From the NCBI GenBank assembly GCA_905479265.1, contig CAJQLX010000013.1, forward strand, positions 1 through 64,000: DNA of 64,000 nt, read 5' to 3'. Shown here in pieces: positions 1 through 8,690 of the stretch. Position 1 is the stretch's first letter, and the number at the start of each line of letters is the position of its first letter. Origin of the DNA: an uncultured Alphaproteobacteria bacterium (lineage in GTDB: Bacteria > Pseudomonadota > Alphaproteobacteria > UBA7985). The translations under genes and the position numbers were made by a program. The notes under the pieces are model-generated. The model searched no databases and was not told where the DNA came from. It was given only the letters and a program-made list of their open reading frames with translations.

Positions 1-839
1 CGGTGGGCTTTGCGGGCGATACGTACAACACAGCCGTCTATGCCAAGCGTGTGCTGGGCGCGGCGGGACAGGTTGGGTTTGCGACCCGTGTGGGGCATGA
101 TCCGCTATCCGCCGGATTTCTTGATGCGGCCCAGACCCACGGGATCGACACCGGCACCATTGATCGGGACCAAAGCCGCACCCTTGGCATCTATTCCGTC
201 ACCACCGACGCCGCCGGTGAGCGCAGTTTCCACTACTGGCGCGAGCAGTCCGCAGCACGTGTGCTGGATGCCGCCAAGCTGGTTCCGGCGCGGATCCTGT
301 ATGTCAGCGGGATCACCTTGGCGATTCTGTCACCCGCCCGCCGCCAAGCCCTGCTCGACCGATTGAGCGCGCTCAAAGGCAGCTGCACCATCGCCTTTGA
401 CAGCAATTATCGCCCCCGTTTGTGGGAAGATCGCCGCATCGCGCGAGAGGCTATCGCACATATGTGGGCCTTGGCAGATATCGCCCTGCCCGGGCTGGAT
501 GACGAACAAGCCTTGTTCGGCGATGCGTCCGAGCAGGCAGTGATCGCGCGGTTTGAGCGGGGGGATTTCGCTGCTTGCGTGATCAAACGAGGGGAGCGCG
601 GACCGCTGTCACTGGGGGATTTGGGCCCCCGAGCTGCTTTCCCCCCTGCCCCCAAAGTCGTGGATACAACAGCGGCCGGTGACAGTTTCAACGGCGGATA
701 TTTGGCGGCACGACTGGCTGGGAAATCCGAGCCCGAGTGCTTGCGGCTCGCGCACCGGCTGGCGAGCCAAGTGATCGGCGCACCCGGCGCGATCGTCCCA
801 ACCACGGCCATGAACGCAGAACAAGGAGAGGACGCATGA
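1..839 (+). CDS. kdgK: PfkB-family sugar-acid kinase (2-keto-3-deoxygluconate kinase-like), 5' end missing
   Basis: The reading frame is open from the first base, so the start codon lies outside the window. The visible part opens with the GFAGDTYNTAVYAKR segment, which is the substrate-binding region near the N-terminus of PfkB kinases, and ends with the signature DTTAAGDSFNGGY, whose Asp is the catalytic base. KDG kinases phosphorylate 2-keto-3-deoxy sugar acids in the cytoplasm, ahead of KDPG aldolase. The gene overlaps the next one by ATGA, so the two are probably translationally coupled. The two sugar-acid dehydratases at 25.8-29.2 kb would make the kind of substrate this enzyme uses. Other PfkB sugar kinases (fructokinase, for example) cannot be excluded. 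Confidence 0.82.
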   Translation, partial: VGFAGDTYNTAVYAKRVLGAAGQVGFATRVGHDPLSAGFLDAAQTHGIDTGTIDRDQSRTLGIYSVTTDAAGERSFHYWREQSAARVLDAAKLVPARILYVSGITLAILSPARRQALLDRLSALKGSCTIAFDSNYRPRLWEDRRIAREAIAHMWALADIALPGLDDEQALFGDASEQAVIARFERGDFAACVIKRGERGPLSLGDLGPRAAFPPAPKVVDTTAAGDSFNGGYLAARLAGKSEPECLRLAHRLASQVIGAPGAIVPTTAMNAEQGEDA

Positions 840-1990
840 AAGCCCCCCTTTCACCGACGGAACAGGCAAACGGAACATGGCTCGGACGGGTCTGGAACCC
901 CACGGTTCAAGGTCCGAGCGTCGTTACAATCCGCGACGGCGCGCTGCTGGATATCACCGCAAAAACGGCCCCAACGGTTGCCGCCATTCTCGACCAAGAC
1001 CACCCGGCGCGCTACGTCCAAGCGGCACCCGGACAGCCTCTGGGATCGCTGGACGCCATTGCCGCGAACCCGGTTGGCGATCTGCATAAGCTGCATTTGC
1101 TCGCACCCTGTGACCTGCACGTTATCAAAGCTGCCGGCGTGACTTTTGCCAAGTCGATGGTCGAGCGCGTGATCGAAGAGCGCGCGGCAGGGGATTTGAA
1201 GGCCGCCGACGCCATTCGCACCCGGATCGGTGACAGCATCGGGCACTCGCTGGCCAATATCGTCCCCGGCTCGGATCAGGCCGCAGCGCTCAAGCAAACG
1301 CTGATCGCCGAGGGGCTGTGGTCGCAATACCTCGAAGTCGGCATTGGCCCAGACGCGGAAGTCTTCACAAAAGCGCCCGTTCTTGCCGCCGTGGGCTATG
1401 GCGCCGACGTGGGCCTGCACCCCATGTCCACGTGGAACAATCCAGAGCCTGAGGTGGTTGTCGCGGTTAATGCACAGGGCAAGGTCCAAGGCGCTTGCTT
1501 GGGCAACGACGTGAATTTGCGGGATGTCGAGGGGCGCTCTGCCCTGTTGCTGTCCAAGGCGAAGGACAACAACGCTTCCGCGGCCATTGGGCCATTTATC
1601 CGGCTGTTCGACGCTGACTTTGGCTTACCAGATGTGGAGCGGATCGAAGTTTCCATGGCCGTGAGCGGTGAAGATGGGTTTACCCTGTCGGGCCGGTCGA
1701 ACATGTCTGAAATCAGCCGACCGGTGTTGGAAATTGTGCGCCAAACGATTGGACAGCATCACCAATACCCCGACGGTTTCATGCTCTATACCGGCACCAT
1801 GTTCGCCCCAACCAAGGACCGCGATACGCCGGGTGAAGGCTTTACGCACAAGCTGGGTGATATCGTCGAAATCTCCGCGCCGGGCCTTGGAACGCTCGCC
1901 AATCGCGTGCAAGACGCGACCGCGATTGCGCCGTGGCGCTTTGGCCTGCGGCAGTTCATGCAAAACCTCGCTCAGCGGGGTCTGATCTAA
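836..1990 (+). CDS. Fumarylacetoacetate hydrolase-family protein, sugar-acid type
   Basis: The 384-residue protein starts at the ATG that overlaps the kinase stop, preceded by AGGAGAGG. The C-terminal two thirds carry the FAH fold: the metal-binding stretch NPEPEVVVAV (about residue 200) followed by GNDVNLRDVEGRSALLLSKAKD. Relatives of this length in sugar-acid clusters act as 2-keto-3-deoxy-pentonate dehydratases or 2,4-diketo-3-deoxy acid hydrolases of non-phosphorylative aldose pathways. Coupling to a KDG-type kinase supports a sugar-acid role over tyrosine catabolism. The exact reaction (dehydration or C-C cleavage) cannot be read from sequence. Confidence 0.8.
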   Translation: MKAPLSPTEQANGTWLGRVWNPTVQGPSVVTIRDGALLDITAKTAPTVAAILDQDHPARYVQAAPGQPLGSLDAIAANPVGDLHKLHLLAPCDLHVIKAAGVTFAKSMVERVIEERAAGDLKAADAIRTRIGDSIGHSLANIVPGSDQAAALKQTLIAEGLWSQYLEVGIGPDAEVFTKAPVLAAVGYGADVGLHPMSTWNNPEPEVVVAVNAQGKVQGACLGNDVNLRDVEGRSALLLSKAKDNNASAAIGPFIRLFDADFGLPDVERIEVSMAVSGEDGFTLSGRSNMSEISRPVLEIVRQTIGQHHQYPDGFMLYTGTMFAPTKDRDTPGEGFTHKLGDIVEISAPGLGTLANRVQDATAIAPWRFGLRQFMQNLAQRGLI

Positions 1991-2061
1991 GCACCAAAGC
2001 GCCAATCTTTCCCAAAAGCCAAATCCGGATTAGGCTGAGACCAGCAAGCGAGGTCCAACCC

Positions 2062-2892
2062 ATGAATGAAGCCCTGAACGTCAAAGACATGAAGCTGTAC
2101 GCCGAAGCAGACAGCATCTTCGCCGATCTGGCAGCGCGGGGGTTTCCGGCGGGTTCGGCTTTAGACGTGAACGTGGTCAGCCAAATCGATCAACTGCACT
2201 ACCACGGTGCCGCCAGCGTGCACCAAGCCATCGACGCGCTTGCCATCACCGCACAGGCCAGCGTGCTGGAAGTGGGCGCGGGATGGGGTGGTCCTTCGCG
2301 CTATATTGCGGCGACCGCTGGCGCGCGAGTAACTGCGCTGGAGCTGCAGGAGGATTTTAGCACCGTGGGCGAAGAATTAACGCGCCGGTGCGGTCTTGCA
2401 GCGCTTGTTACGCACCGCCGGGATGACTTCCTCACCGTTGATTTCGGCGACGAGCGCTTTGACCACGTCGGCAGTTGGTTGGCGCTGTATCACATCCCCG
2501 ACCGCGCGCGCTATACGGCAAAAATCGCGGAATTGCTCAAGCCCGGGGGGACCGTATTCATCGAAGATCTGACCCAAGGCACCGACTTTGCCGACGCCGA
2601 TCAAGGCACGCTCGATCGGGAATTGTTCGCAAGCTCGATGGTCAGCTACGAGACGTACATCGACAGCCTCACCCGTGCTGGCTTCGACATCCTTTCTGCG
2701 CACGACATGACGGACGATTGGCGCGCTTTCACGGCTGCGCGCTTGGATGCTTTCATCGATAACCGCGAAGCCTTTGTCCGCATCCACAATGAAGCGCTGT
2801 TTGAAGACAAGAAGCACTTTTACAGCAAGATTGTGGAGTACTTCACCGCTGACGCCATTGGCGGTATCCGCATCGCCGCACAGAAACGCTAA
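2062..2892 (+). CDS. Class I SAM-dependent methyltransferase
   Basis: The 276-residue protein has SAM motif I, VLEVGAGWGGPSRYIA, at residues 68-83, an acidic motif II (ALELQEDF) and a following LxKPGG-type motif (LLKPGGTVFIED). It resembles small-molecule methyltransferases of the cyclopropane-synthase/phosphoethanolamine/sarcosine N-methyltransferase group. I chose ATG 2062 because the family begins just ahead of motif I and the region upstream of it reads as intergenic sequence after the FAH stop. It ends 4 bases into the convergent nicotinamidase gene. Substrate unknown; a methyl-accepting amine or phospholipid is plausible. Confidence 0.72.
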   Translation: MNEALNVKDMKLYAEADSIFADLAARGFPAGSALDVNVVSQIDQLHYHGAASVHQAIDALAITAQASVLEVGAGWGGPSRYIAATAGARVTALELQEDFSTVGEELTRRCGLAALVTHRRDDFLTVDFGDERFDHVGSWLALYHIPDRARYTAKIAELLKPGGTVFIEDLTQGTDFADADQGTLDRELFASSMVSYETYIDSLTRAGFDILSAHDMTDDWRAFTAARLDAFIDNREAFVRIHNEALFEDKKHFYSKIVEYFTADAIGGIRIAAQKR

Positions 2893-3518
2893 CCCGCCTC
2901 GTACCGCTCCATTCGAACACCGGCGGCGGACATCGCGTCCAGTTGCGCTTGCAGGGAGCCTTCTAGGTCAATCTCGACCGACAGGTTGCGCAACAGCACA
3001 GTCTCGAACCCATGATCGACGGCATCCACCGCCGACCAAGCCACGCAAAAATCCGTCGCGATCCCACACACGAACACGCGCCGCACACCCCGACTGCGCA
3101 AATAGCCGTCTAACCCCGTTTTGGTTTTCCGATCGTTTTCGACAAAGGCGGAATAGGAATCCAAATCCAGCTGGCACCCCTTTCGCAAAATAAGGTGCGC
3201 CGCCGTTGTCTCCAACGCTGGATGGAACGCGGCGCCCGGCGTGCCTTGGATGCAGTGATCCGGCCACAGCGTTTGGGGGCCGTAGGGCATGTCGATCTGG
3301 GTAAAGGCTTCAGCGCCCTCATGACTGGACGCGAACGATGAATGCCCGGCGGGGTGAAAGTCCTGTGTCATCACCACAGTCTGGAACTTTTGCGCCAAGG
3401 CATTGATGGGCGCGACGATCGCGCCGCCGCCGAGCAGGTCAAACGCACCCTCTTCGCAAAAGTCATTCTGTACATCGACCACGATCAAAGCGTCGTCCGA
3501 ACCAAATTCCCCAAGCAT
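2889..3518 (-). CDS. pncA: Nicotinamidase (PncA), isochorismatase-fold cysteine hydrolase
   Basis: The 209-residue protein carries the full catalytic triad of the family, D15 in VDVQNDF, K113 in LRKGC and C158 in ATDFCV. It also has the metal site D53/H55/H59 (QDFHPAGHSSF) and the typical WPDHCIQGT segment. It hydrolyses nicotinamide to nicotinate and ammonia for NAD salvage in the cytoplasm. ATG 3518 is preceded by AGGGGA seven bases away; a longer frame reaches 3560 without a better ribosome site. The maleamate amidohydrolase NicF is related by fold, but the WPDHC and DSYSAF motifs favour PncA. Confidence 0.88.
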   Translation of the reverse strand: MLGEFGSDDALIVVDVQNDFCEEGAFDLLGGGAIVAPINALAQKFQTVVMTQDFHPAGHSSFASSHEGAEAFTQIDMPYGPQTLWPDHCIQGTPGAAFHPALETTAAHLILRKGCQLDLDSYSAFVENDRKTKTGLDGYLRSRGVRRVFVCGIATDFCVAWSAVDAVDHGFETVLLRNLSVEIDLEGSLQAQLDAMSAAGVRMERYEAG

Positions 3519-3906
3519 ACGATTTCCCCTTCCGATCTGGCTCAGCCTCGATCCGCCCATGATAATACCACTGCGTATAATGCCATAGGGATTCGTTTTG
3601 GAGACTCTCAGGAATTTGCCGATACAAACTTCTCATTTGAAGCTGCCATAAACCTGCCGGAAATCCGCTCGTTCGATAGCGTCTTTCGAGCACAAATACG
3701 GCAAGATTTCGCCATAATAACAATTGAAAACAACTTAGTACAATCGTATGCGGTTTTTAGGACGATCTACATAATTAGGCTGAAGCTGCGCCGTTACCAC
3801 AGTCACGCAATCCTAATGATATCCGCATAATTATAATATTCGTAGCACCCTCGTTTGGGCTTGCTCATGAAAGACGGAACACGAGGCAACAAAAAGAACC
3901 TTGGGC
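3519..3906. other. AT-rich intergenic region, no gene seen
   Basis: About 390 bases between divergent pncA and the M23 lipoprotein gene are clearly richer in A+T than the surroundings, especially 3590-3840. A TATAAT hexamer at 3832-3837 could be a -10 element for the lipoprotein gene, but no convincing -35 lies 16-18 bases upstream. An open frame crossing the region has no ribosome site and runs into the pncA coding sequence antisense, so I do not call it. Confidence 0.4.
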
Positions 3907-4614
3907 ATGAGACACCTTTTGAATTTCATCGGACCGGCCTTGGCATTGACCGCCATGGTCCCGTTCCTCACCGCTTGCGACGTCATCGGTTCGCTTGATT
4001 TGGGGGCCGTTGGTGAAAGAAATGATAGAGCGGCAGAATACTCCCGCGAGGGCGACAGCGATGATGAAGGCTTCTTCTCTTCACTGCCCTTGCTGGAGCG
4101 TCAGTGGCTGATGCGCGCTGAGTCGATGGAGAAAAACCCGAGCTTCGATCCGAACAAACGGCCCGCCTTGGTCCCGCTTAATTTCCGGCAAGTGCCTTGG
4201 GACAATGAAATTGCGCTTCTGCCGGTTGGCATCGACACCAAACTGTCCAGCGACTTTGGCTGGCGCGGGCTGTTTGGGTCAAAGGACTTCCATTCGGGCA
4301 TCGACATTGTCGCTGATGCCGGAACAGAGGTTTACACACCCGTCTCCGGCGACGTGATCCACGTGGCCTTTGATGGCAAAGACAGTGGCGTGGTCCTATT
4401 CGACGGCGAGCGCCAACACACCTTCTGGCATGTCACACCGAGCACACGCGTCGCGATCGGTGACTACCTGACAGTCGGCACAACCGTGGGGACCCTTGTG
4501 CCACTGGGCAGATCGACGCATCTGCACTATTCGATCCATTTAACGGGCCCCACAACGGATCCCAATCAGCGTGACGATTCCAACGCTGTGGATCCACTTT
4601 CGCTTCTGGACTAA
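3907..4614 (+). CDS. M23-family peptidase-like lipoprotein
   Basis: A 235-residue protein with a lipoprotein signal peptide: a hydrophobic segment followed by lipobox FLTAC, putting the lipidated cysteine at residue 24. The C-terminal half is a LytM/M23 domain with H129-x3-D133 (HSGID), H171/H175 in QHTFWH and the H-x-H motif at 205-207 (HLHYS). All expected zinc ligands and catalytic histidines therefore appear present. M23 enzymes cut peptidoglycan cross-bridges, so it should act in the periplasm, anchored to a membrane. The start is uncertain: TTG 3901 is in frame six bases upstream and neither has a strong ribosome site. A clear terminator follows. Confidence 0.8.
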   Translation: MRHLLNFIGPALALTAMVPFLTACDVIGSLDLGAVGERNDRAAEYSREGDSDDEGFFSSLPLLERQWLMRAESMEKNPSFDPNKRPALVPLNFRQVPWDNEIALLPVGIDTKLSSDFGWRGLFGSKDFHSGIDIVADAGTEVYTPVSGDVIHVAFDGKDSGVVLFDGERQHTFWHVTPSTRVAIGDYLTVGTTVGTLVPLGRSTHLHYSIHLTGPTTDPNQRDDSNAVDPLSLLD

Positions 4615-4623
4615 GTAAGCGTC

Positions 4624-4655
4624 GCGGGCTTCGGACTGAAGCCCGCTTTTTTTTT
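4624..4655 (+). terminator. Rho-independent terminator after the M23 lipoprotein gene
   Basis: A perfect 9-bp stem, GCGGGCTTC pairing with GAAGCCCGC around a 5-base loop, is followed at once by nine T residues. It lies 10 bases past the stop codon. Confidence 0.93.
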
Positions 4656-4672
4656 GCCGTCAAAGCTTCGCC

Positions 4673-5827
4673 TTAGCGTCTTTCGCCAACCGCCAATGGG
4701 GTTTTTGGCGCTGCCGCTGGCACGCGGCCATATTCGTGCGGCAGTGAGCATGTTTTCAGCTGTGGCATGACGCGACGGCCAAAGTGGTCGGCCTCGTCCA
4801 AGTGCGGATAGCCTGACAGGATAAACGACCGGATTCCCATCTTGTGATAAGCTTCTAACTTGCTCAGCACCTGATCGGTCGAGCCCACGATGGCGGCACC
4901 GCAGCCCGAGCGCGCCCGCCCAACACCGGTCCACATATTCGGCTCGACATAGCCAAAATCATCCGCATTTTCGCGGTTCTTTGCCTGATGGCTCACACCC
5001 AACGATTTGGCGTCCAGCGCACGGCTGCGGATCGCTTCACCTTGGTCATCATCGAGCTTGGAGACGATATAGTCTGCATATTCCCGCGCTTCCGTTTCCG
5101 TATCCCGCACGATGACGTGGGTTCTGAGGCCATAGTCCAACGTCCGCTCATAGCGCTCAGCAACCGCGTTGACAGCCTTCATCCGCCCTTCAAGCTCTTC
5201 GATCTTTTCCGGCCACATCAGATAGACGTCACAATGCTGCCCACACAGCTCTAGCGCATCGGGCGAATAACCGCCGAAATACAGCAGCGGACCGCCCGTT
5301 TGATAGGGACGAACCGGGTCCGTGGTCAAACCGGCAAATTGATAGACATCGCCCTGATGATTGATCTCGTCTTGCGTCCAAGCCTGCTTGAGGATTTCCA
5401 CCACCTCGCGGGAACGCTGGTAGCGATAGGGGCTCGGCTCCTTCTGTCCCGGAAAATCGGAGGAGATGATATTAATGGTCAAGCGGCCTTCGAGCATGTG
5501 GTCCAGCGTTGCTATGGTCCGCGCAAGCATGATCGGTTGCATCTCACCGCACCGCACAGCGGCGAGCAGGTTGATCTTGTCCGTGATGGGCGCACAGCCA
5601 GCAACAAACGACAGCGTATCCTGCCCGACCTGATAGGAGGAGGGACACAGGATGTTTCGAAACCCTTGGGCTTCAGCCGTTTTGACAATCTCGGAACAAT
5701 GATCCCAACTCGACCGTAAACCGCCGTCAGGCACGCCGAGAAACTGGTAATCATCAGAGCACAGAGCGGCGAACCACGACACTTCACTCGACGCCAAATC
5801 TGGGGACGTTACAGGTACGATGGTCAT
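4673..5827 (-). CDS. LLM-class flavin-dependent monooxygenase (SsuD-like)
   Basis: The 384-residue protein belongs to the luciferase-like TIM-barrel family: an N-terminal WFAALCSDDYQ strand, AAVRCGEMQP and ARTIATLDHMLEGRLTINI (the flavin-binding part), and YFGGYSPDALEL. Its length matches alkanesulfonate monooxygenases (about 380). Such enzymes use FMNH2 and O2 to cleave C-S or C-N bonds or oxidise heterocycles, and need a separate flavin reductase; none is adjacent. ATG 5827 has AGAAGG nine bases upstream; the frame stays open for 153 more codons, but these cross the divergent promoter and regulator. It is divergent from a HutC-type regulator that may control it. Confidence 0.82.
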   Translation of the reverse strand: MTIVPVTSPDLASSEVSWFAALCSDDYQFLGVPDGGLRSSWDHCSEIVKTAEAQGFRNILCPSSYQVGQDTLSFVAGCAPITDKINLLAAVRCGEMQPIMLARTIATLDHMLEGRLTINIISSDFPGQKEPSPYRYQRSREVVEILKQAWTQDEINHQGDVYQFAGLTTDPVRPYQTGGPLLYFGGYSPDALELCGQHCDVYLMWPEKIEELEGRMKAVNAVAERYERTLDYGLRTHVIVRDTETEAREYADYIVSKLDDDQGEAIRSRALDAKSLGVSHQAKNRENADDFGYVEPNMWTGVGRARSGCGAAIVGSTDQVLSKLEAYHKMGIRSFILSGYPHLDEADHFGRRVMPQLKTCSLPHEYGRVPAAAPKTPLAVGERR

Positions 5828-5882
5828 GGTGCGGTGCCTTCTGTTATTGCGCATTCGTCCATCTTGCTTAGGTGAATAAAAT

Positions 5883-5912
5883 GTGCAAATCAATGGGGTA
5901 TCAATTCGTGCA
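5883..5912. promoter_or_regulatory. Nested direct repeats in the LLM / HutC-regulator divergent promoter
   Basis: Within the 177-base divergent spacer (5828-6004) the order GTGCA-aa-TCAAT-ggggta-TCAAT-tc-GTGCA places two direct repeats symmetrically around a centre. This is a candidate operator for the adjacent GntR/HutC regulator. It is not the palindrome usual for that family, so confidence is low. Confidence 0.3.
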
Positions 5913-6004
5913 TTAGCCGCCCAAAAAGCGGAGAAAAGGCCGTTAAAACAGAGCCGTGCGCCCACCGATGGGTGCATCAATCGCCAAGCCGGAAAGCCCG
6001 CAGC

Positions 6005-6715
6005 ATGATCGAACGCGATAATAGCCCCACGTCCCTGCCGCTTTATCAGCAAGTCAGCGAGTTTCTCATTCGGGAAATCGCGGCGGGTCGGCTGCTGAAT
6101 GGACAGCGGTTGCCGCCGGAAAGAACCCTTGCGGGCCATCACGGGATCACAGTTCGAACCCTGCGCAAGGCTTTGCTGGAACTGGAACAGCGCGGTTTGC
6201 TGGAGCGTGTGCAGGGGTCTGGGAATTACATCCGTACAACCTCCGATGTGCAGAGCATCTACTCGCTGTTTCGGCTGGAGCTGCACGAGGGCGGCGGCTT
6301 GCCGACAGCGAATATTCTCGACATCCGCCTATTGGCCAAGCCTGACGGTTTTCCGGCCTTTGGCCCCGCCCACGACGCCACCCGCATCCGCCGCTTGCGG
6401 TTCTTGAACCAGATTGCCGTTGCGATTGAGGAGATTTGGCTGGACCGCAGCAGCGGCGTGGTGACGGCGGAGGATGTGTCAGACTCTCTCTACCGCACCT
6501 ATCAAAACACGTTGGGTTTCTGGATCAGCCGGATCAGCGACAAAGTACGGGTTGCGCCCGTACCGGACTGGGGACCGCCTGCCTTTGCGATGCAGGCTGG
6601 AACCCCGTCTGGCTTCGTTGAGCGGCTGAGCTGGGCGCAGGCTGAGCACCCCGTGGAATATTCGCGCACTTGGTTTGACCCAAGCCGCGCGAATTATGTC
6701 CAGCGGATTTCCTAG
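6005..6715 (+). CDS. GntR-family regulator, HutC subfamily (UTRA domain)
   Basis: The 236-residue protein has an N-terminal winged helix typical of GntR (PLYQQVSEFLIREIAAGRLLNGQRLPPERTLA, then VRTLRKALLELEQRGLLERVQGSGNYI). A C-terminal UTRA ligand domain follows (about residues 85-235, ending PVEYSRTWFDPSRANYV). HutC-type proteins are usually repressors released by a catabolic intermediate. It is divergent from the flavin monooxygenase and convergent with the TRAP genes, so the monooxygenase is the likeliest target. Confidence 0.85.
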   Translation: MIERDNSPTSLPLYQQVSEFLIREIAAGRLLNGQRLPPERTLAGHHGITVRTLRKALLELEQRGLLERVQGSGNYIRTTSDVQSIYSLFRLELHEGGGLPTANILDIRLLAKPDGFPAFGPAHDATRIRRLRFLNQIAVAIEEIWLDRSSGVVTAEDVSDSLYRTYQNTLGFWISRISDKVRVAPVPDWGPPAFAMQAGTPSGFVERLSWAQAEHPVEYSRTWFDPSRANYVQRIS

Positions 6716-6720
6716 CCCGG

Positions 6721-8043
6721 CTAGTTCAACCAGTTCTGAATGGCGTTTGCCGTATCGGGGAGCCACAGCGCGATTTGCGGGAACAGGAAGACCAAAATAA
6801 CGAGCAGAATTTGCGCCAAGACAAAGGGTATCACGCCCCGATAAATCGTCTGTAACGGCACATGTTGGGCCATTCCTTTGATAACAAACACATTCATCCC
6901 AATGGGCGGCGTTATCAATCCCAGCTCCACCACCATCACCACGATGATGCCGAACCAAACTGGGTCGAAGCCCAAATTCACCACGATGGGGAAGAAGATT
7001 GGAACAGTCAGCAGAATCATGGCCAAAGCATCCATGAAACAGCCCAACACCAAATAGATCAGCAAGATGATAACCATAACCATCATCGGATGCATATCCA
7101 GCCCGGAAACGAAGCTCGAAAGCCCATAAGCCATGCCGGAAAAAACCATCAGGTTGTTCAGCGCAATGGCACCGATGAGGATGGTAAAAATCATGCCGGT
7201 GGTGCGAATGGTTTCCAGCAGTGAGCCTTTGATGGTCTCAAAGTTGAGCCGGCCACGCAGCGCCGCGATACCAAAGGCTCCCACCGCACCAATGCCGGCG
7301 GCTTCTGTCGGGGTGAAAAAGCCGAAATAGATGCCGCCAATCACCAGCGCGAAAAGCAGCAAGATTGCCCAAGTGCGGCCCAAGGCCCGTATCTTCTCGC
7401 CCAAAGTGGTCTTTTCGCCCTTTGGCCCTGCGGCCGGGTTGAAACGCGTGAAAATGGCGATGACGAGCATGAAGCCCAGCGTGGTCAAAATGCCCGGGAT
7501 GAAGCCGGCGATAAACAAATCACCAATCGACGTCTCAGTCAGGATGCCATAAAGGACCAGGACGACTGACGGCGGGATCAGAATGCCGATGATCCCCCCG
7601 GCGGCAACCGAGCCGGTTGCGAGGCTGTCCGCGTACTTGAAACGCTTCATTTCAGGCAGTGCGACCTGACTCATCGTCGCGGCGGTCGCGACGGATGATC
7701 CACAAATCGCAGCAAAGGCGCCACAGGCCCCAACTGTCGCCAGCGCAACACCGCCACGGAAAGCGCCAAGCCACGCGTTAAAGGCAGAATAGAGCTCTCG
7801 ACTCAGCCCCGATCGCGACGCGACCGATCCCATGAGCACGAACAGCGGAATGATGGAGAGGTCAAAATTGGCTGTGGTCTCGTAGACCGTATTCCCAAAC
7901 AGCGCGAGCGCGGGCTTGAGCCCGATGATGGCAGCAACGCCCAAAACGCCACAAGCTGCCATGGCCACGCCAATGGGAATGGAGAAAATCAGCAGAACAA
8001 AGAGTACGCCCAGTGCGACCAGGCCGATGGTTAACGGATCCAT
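6721..8043 (-). CDS. dctM: TRAP transporter large permease (DctM)
   Basis: A 440-residue, very hydrophobic protein with the DctM pattern: an N-terminal FSIPIGVAMAACG helix, GSSVATAATMSQVALPEMKR, GGIIGILIPPSVVLVLYG and PTEAAGIGAVGAFGIA. It ends in VVMVVELGLITPPIGMNVFVIKG. It is the sodium-coupled translocation subunit in the inner membrane. It is the last gene of dctP-dctQ-dctM, 12 bases after dctQ. The usual substrates of such systems are carboxylates and other organic anions; the particular one cannot be deduced. Confidence 0.92.
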   Translation of the reverse strand: MDPLTIGLVALGVLFVLLIFSIPIGVAMAACGVLGVAAIIGLKPALALFGNTVYETTANFDLSIIPLFVLMGSVASRSGLSRELYSAFNAWLGAFRGGVALATVGACGAFAAICGSSVATAATMSQVALPEMKRFKYADSLATGSVAAGGIIGILIPPSVVLVLYGILTETSIGDLFIAGFIPGILTTLGFMLVIAIFTRFNPAAGPKGEKTTLGEKIRALGRTWAILLLFALVIGGIYFGFFTPTEAAGIGAVGAFGIAALRGRLNFETIKGSLLETIRTTGMIFTILIGAIALNNLMVFSGMAYGLSSFVSGLDMHPMMVMVIILLIYLVLGCFMDALAMILLTVPIFFPIVVNLGFDPVWFGIIVVMVVELGLITPPIGMNVFVIKGMAQHVPLQTIYRGVIPFVLAQILLVILVFLFPQIALWLPDTANAIQNWLN

Positions 8044-8055
8044 GCTCGACCTCCC

Positions 8056-8595
8056 TTAAACTGAGTCATTGGTGTTTTGCGGGTCGATCGGGTCTTGCGC
8101 TTTTGCCTGTTGCAGATGCTCTTCCACCTCGCTTTGGGCGTTGGTGCCCGTGATAATCATCACCCCAGCGATGGTCGCGGCCCCCAAACACGCCACTGAC
8201 ATCACGTAAACCACCGGTGCAATCGGCAGGAACAACACTTGCGTCGCCAAGCCATCGCCCGCGAACTGCTGTGCCTTACCGAACAGGCCATAGGCCAAAA
8301 CACCAAAGAAGATCATGAGCAACAACGACGAAAGCCGAAGCAACCAGCCATAGACCGTCTTACCCACGAATGATTGGATCAAATCCACCGAAATGTGCCG
8401 AGCAGAAACCGTCGTGGTCCCAAAGGCCAAGCATACAATGAGTCCCATCGCCAATTTTGTCAGCTCGACGGAAAAGGTCAGCGGTTTATTGAAAAACTCG
8501 CGCCCGACGACGTCAGCAAACGTCAACGCCATCAATGCAAGCAGGCAGACAGCGGAAATTGTTGTGATGGCAGTGCTAATGACTCGCAGGATCAT
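8056..8595 (-). CDS. dctQ: TRAP transporter small permease (DctQ)
   Basis: A 179-residue protein with four predicted membrane segments and the DctQ core: an ADVVGREFFNKPLTFSVEL loop after helix 1 and TVSARHISVDLI after helix 2. It forms the membrane complex with DctM. It follows dctP after a 95-base gap holding a strong stem-loop. Confidence 0.9.
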   Translation of the reverse strand: MILRVISTAITTISAVCLLALMALTFADVVGREFFNKPLTFSVELTKLAMGLIVCLAFGTTTVSARHISVDLIQSFVGKTVYGWLLRLSSLLLMIFFGVLAYGLFGKAQQFAGDGLATQVLFLPIAPVVYVMSVACLGAATIAGVMIITGTNAQSEVEEHLQQAKAQDPIDPQNTNDSV

Positions 8596-8641
8596 TCATC
8601 AAAGCCCCAAAATGTCATGAATAAAAAATCAGTAATAGCAA

Positions 8642-8667
8642 CTGGAGCAGGGTTTCCCCTGCCCCAG
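8642..8667 (-). other. Intergenic RNA stem-loop between dctP and dctQ
   Basis: On the minus-strand transcript an 11-bp stem (ten Watson-Crick pairs and one G-U) is closed by a GAAA tetraloop, starting about 20 bases after the dctP stop. The nearest T-run (6 T) is some 15-20 bases further on, so it looks less like a terminator than a 3' stabiliser or partial attenuator that keeps binding-protein mRNA in excess over permease mRNA. Confidence 0.7.
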
Positions 8668-8690
8668 TCTGACGTCTGCAAGCACGCTTA

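Noticed and set aside
2889-3518. Maleamate amidohydrolase NicF, completing a nic pathway with the NicX-like enzyme
   Set aside because: WPDHC, DSYSAF and the metal site fit nicotinamidase; it is 10 kb from the NicX-like gene and in another operon.
3342-3830. 162-codon frame crossing the AT-rich gap
   Set aside because: Starts inside pncA on the opposite strand, has no ribosome site and no recognisable sequence.
5828-6286. 153-codon N-terminal extension of the flavin monooxygenase
   Set aside because: It would cover the divergent promoter and the first part of the regulator; the family starts at the chosen ATG, which has a good ribosome site.
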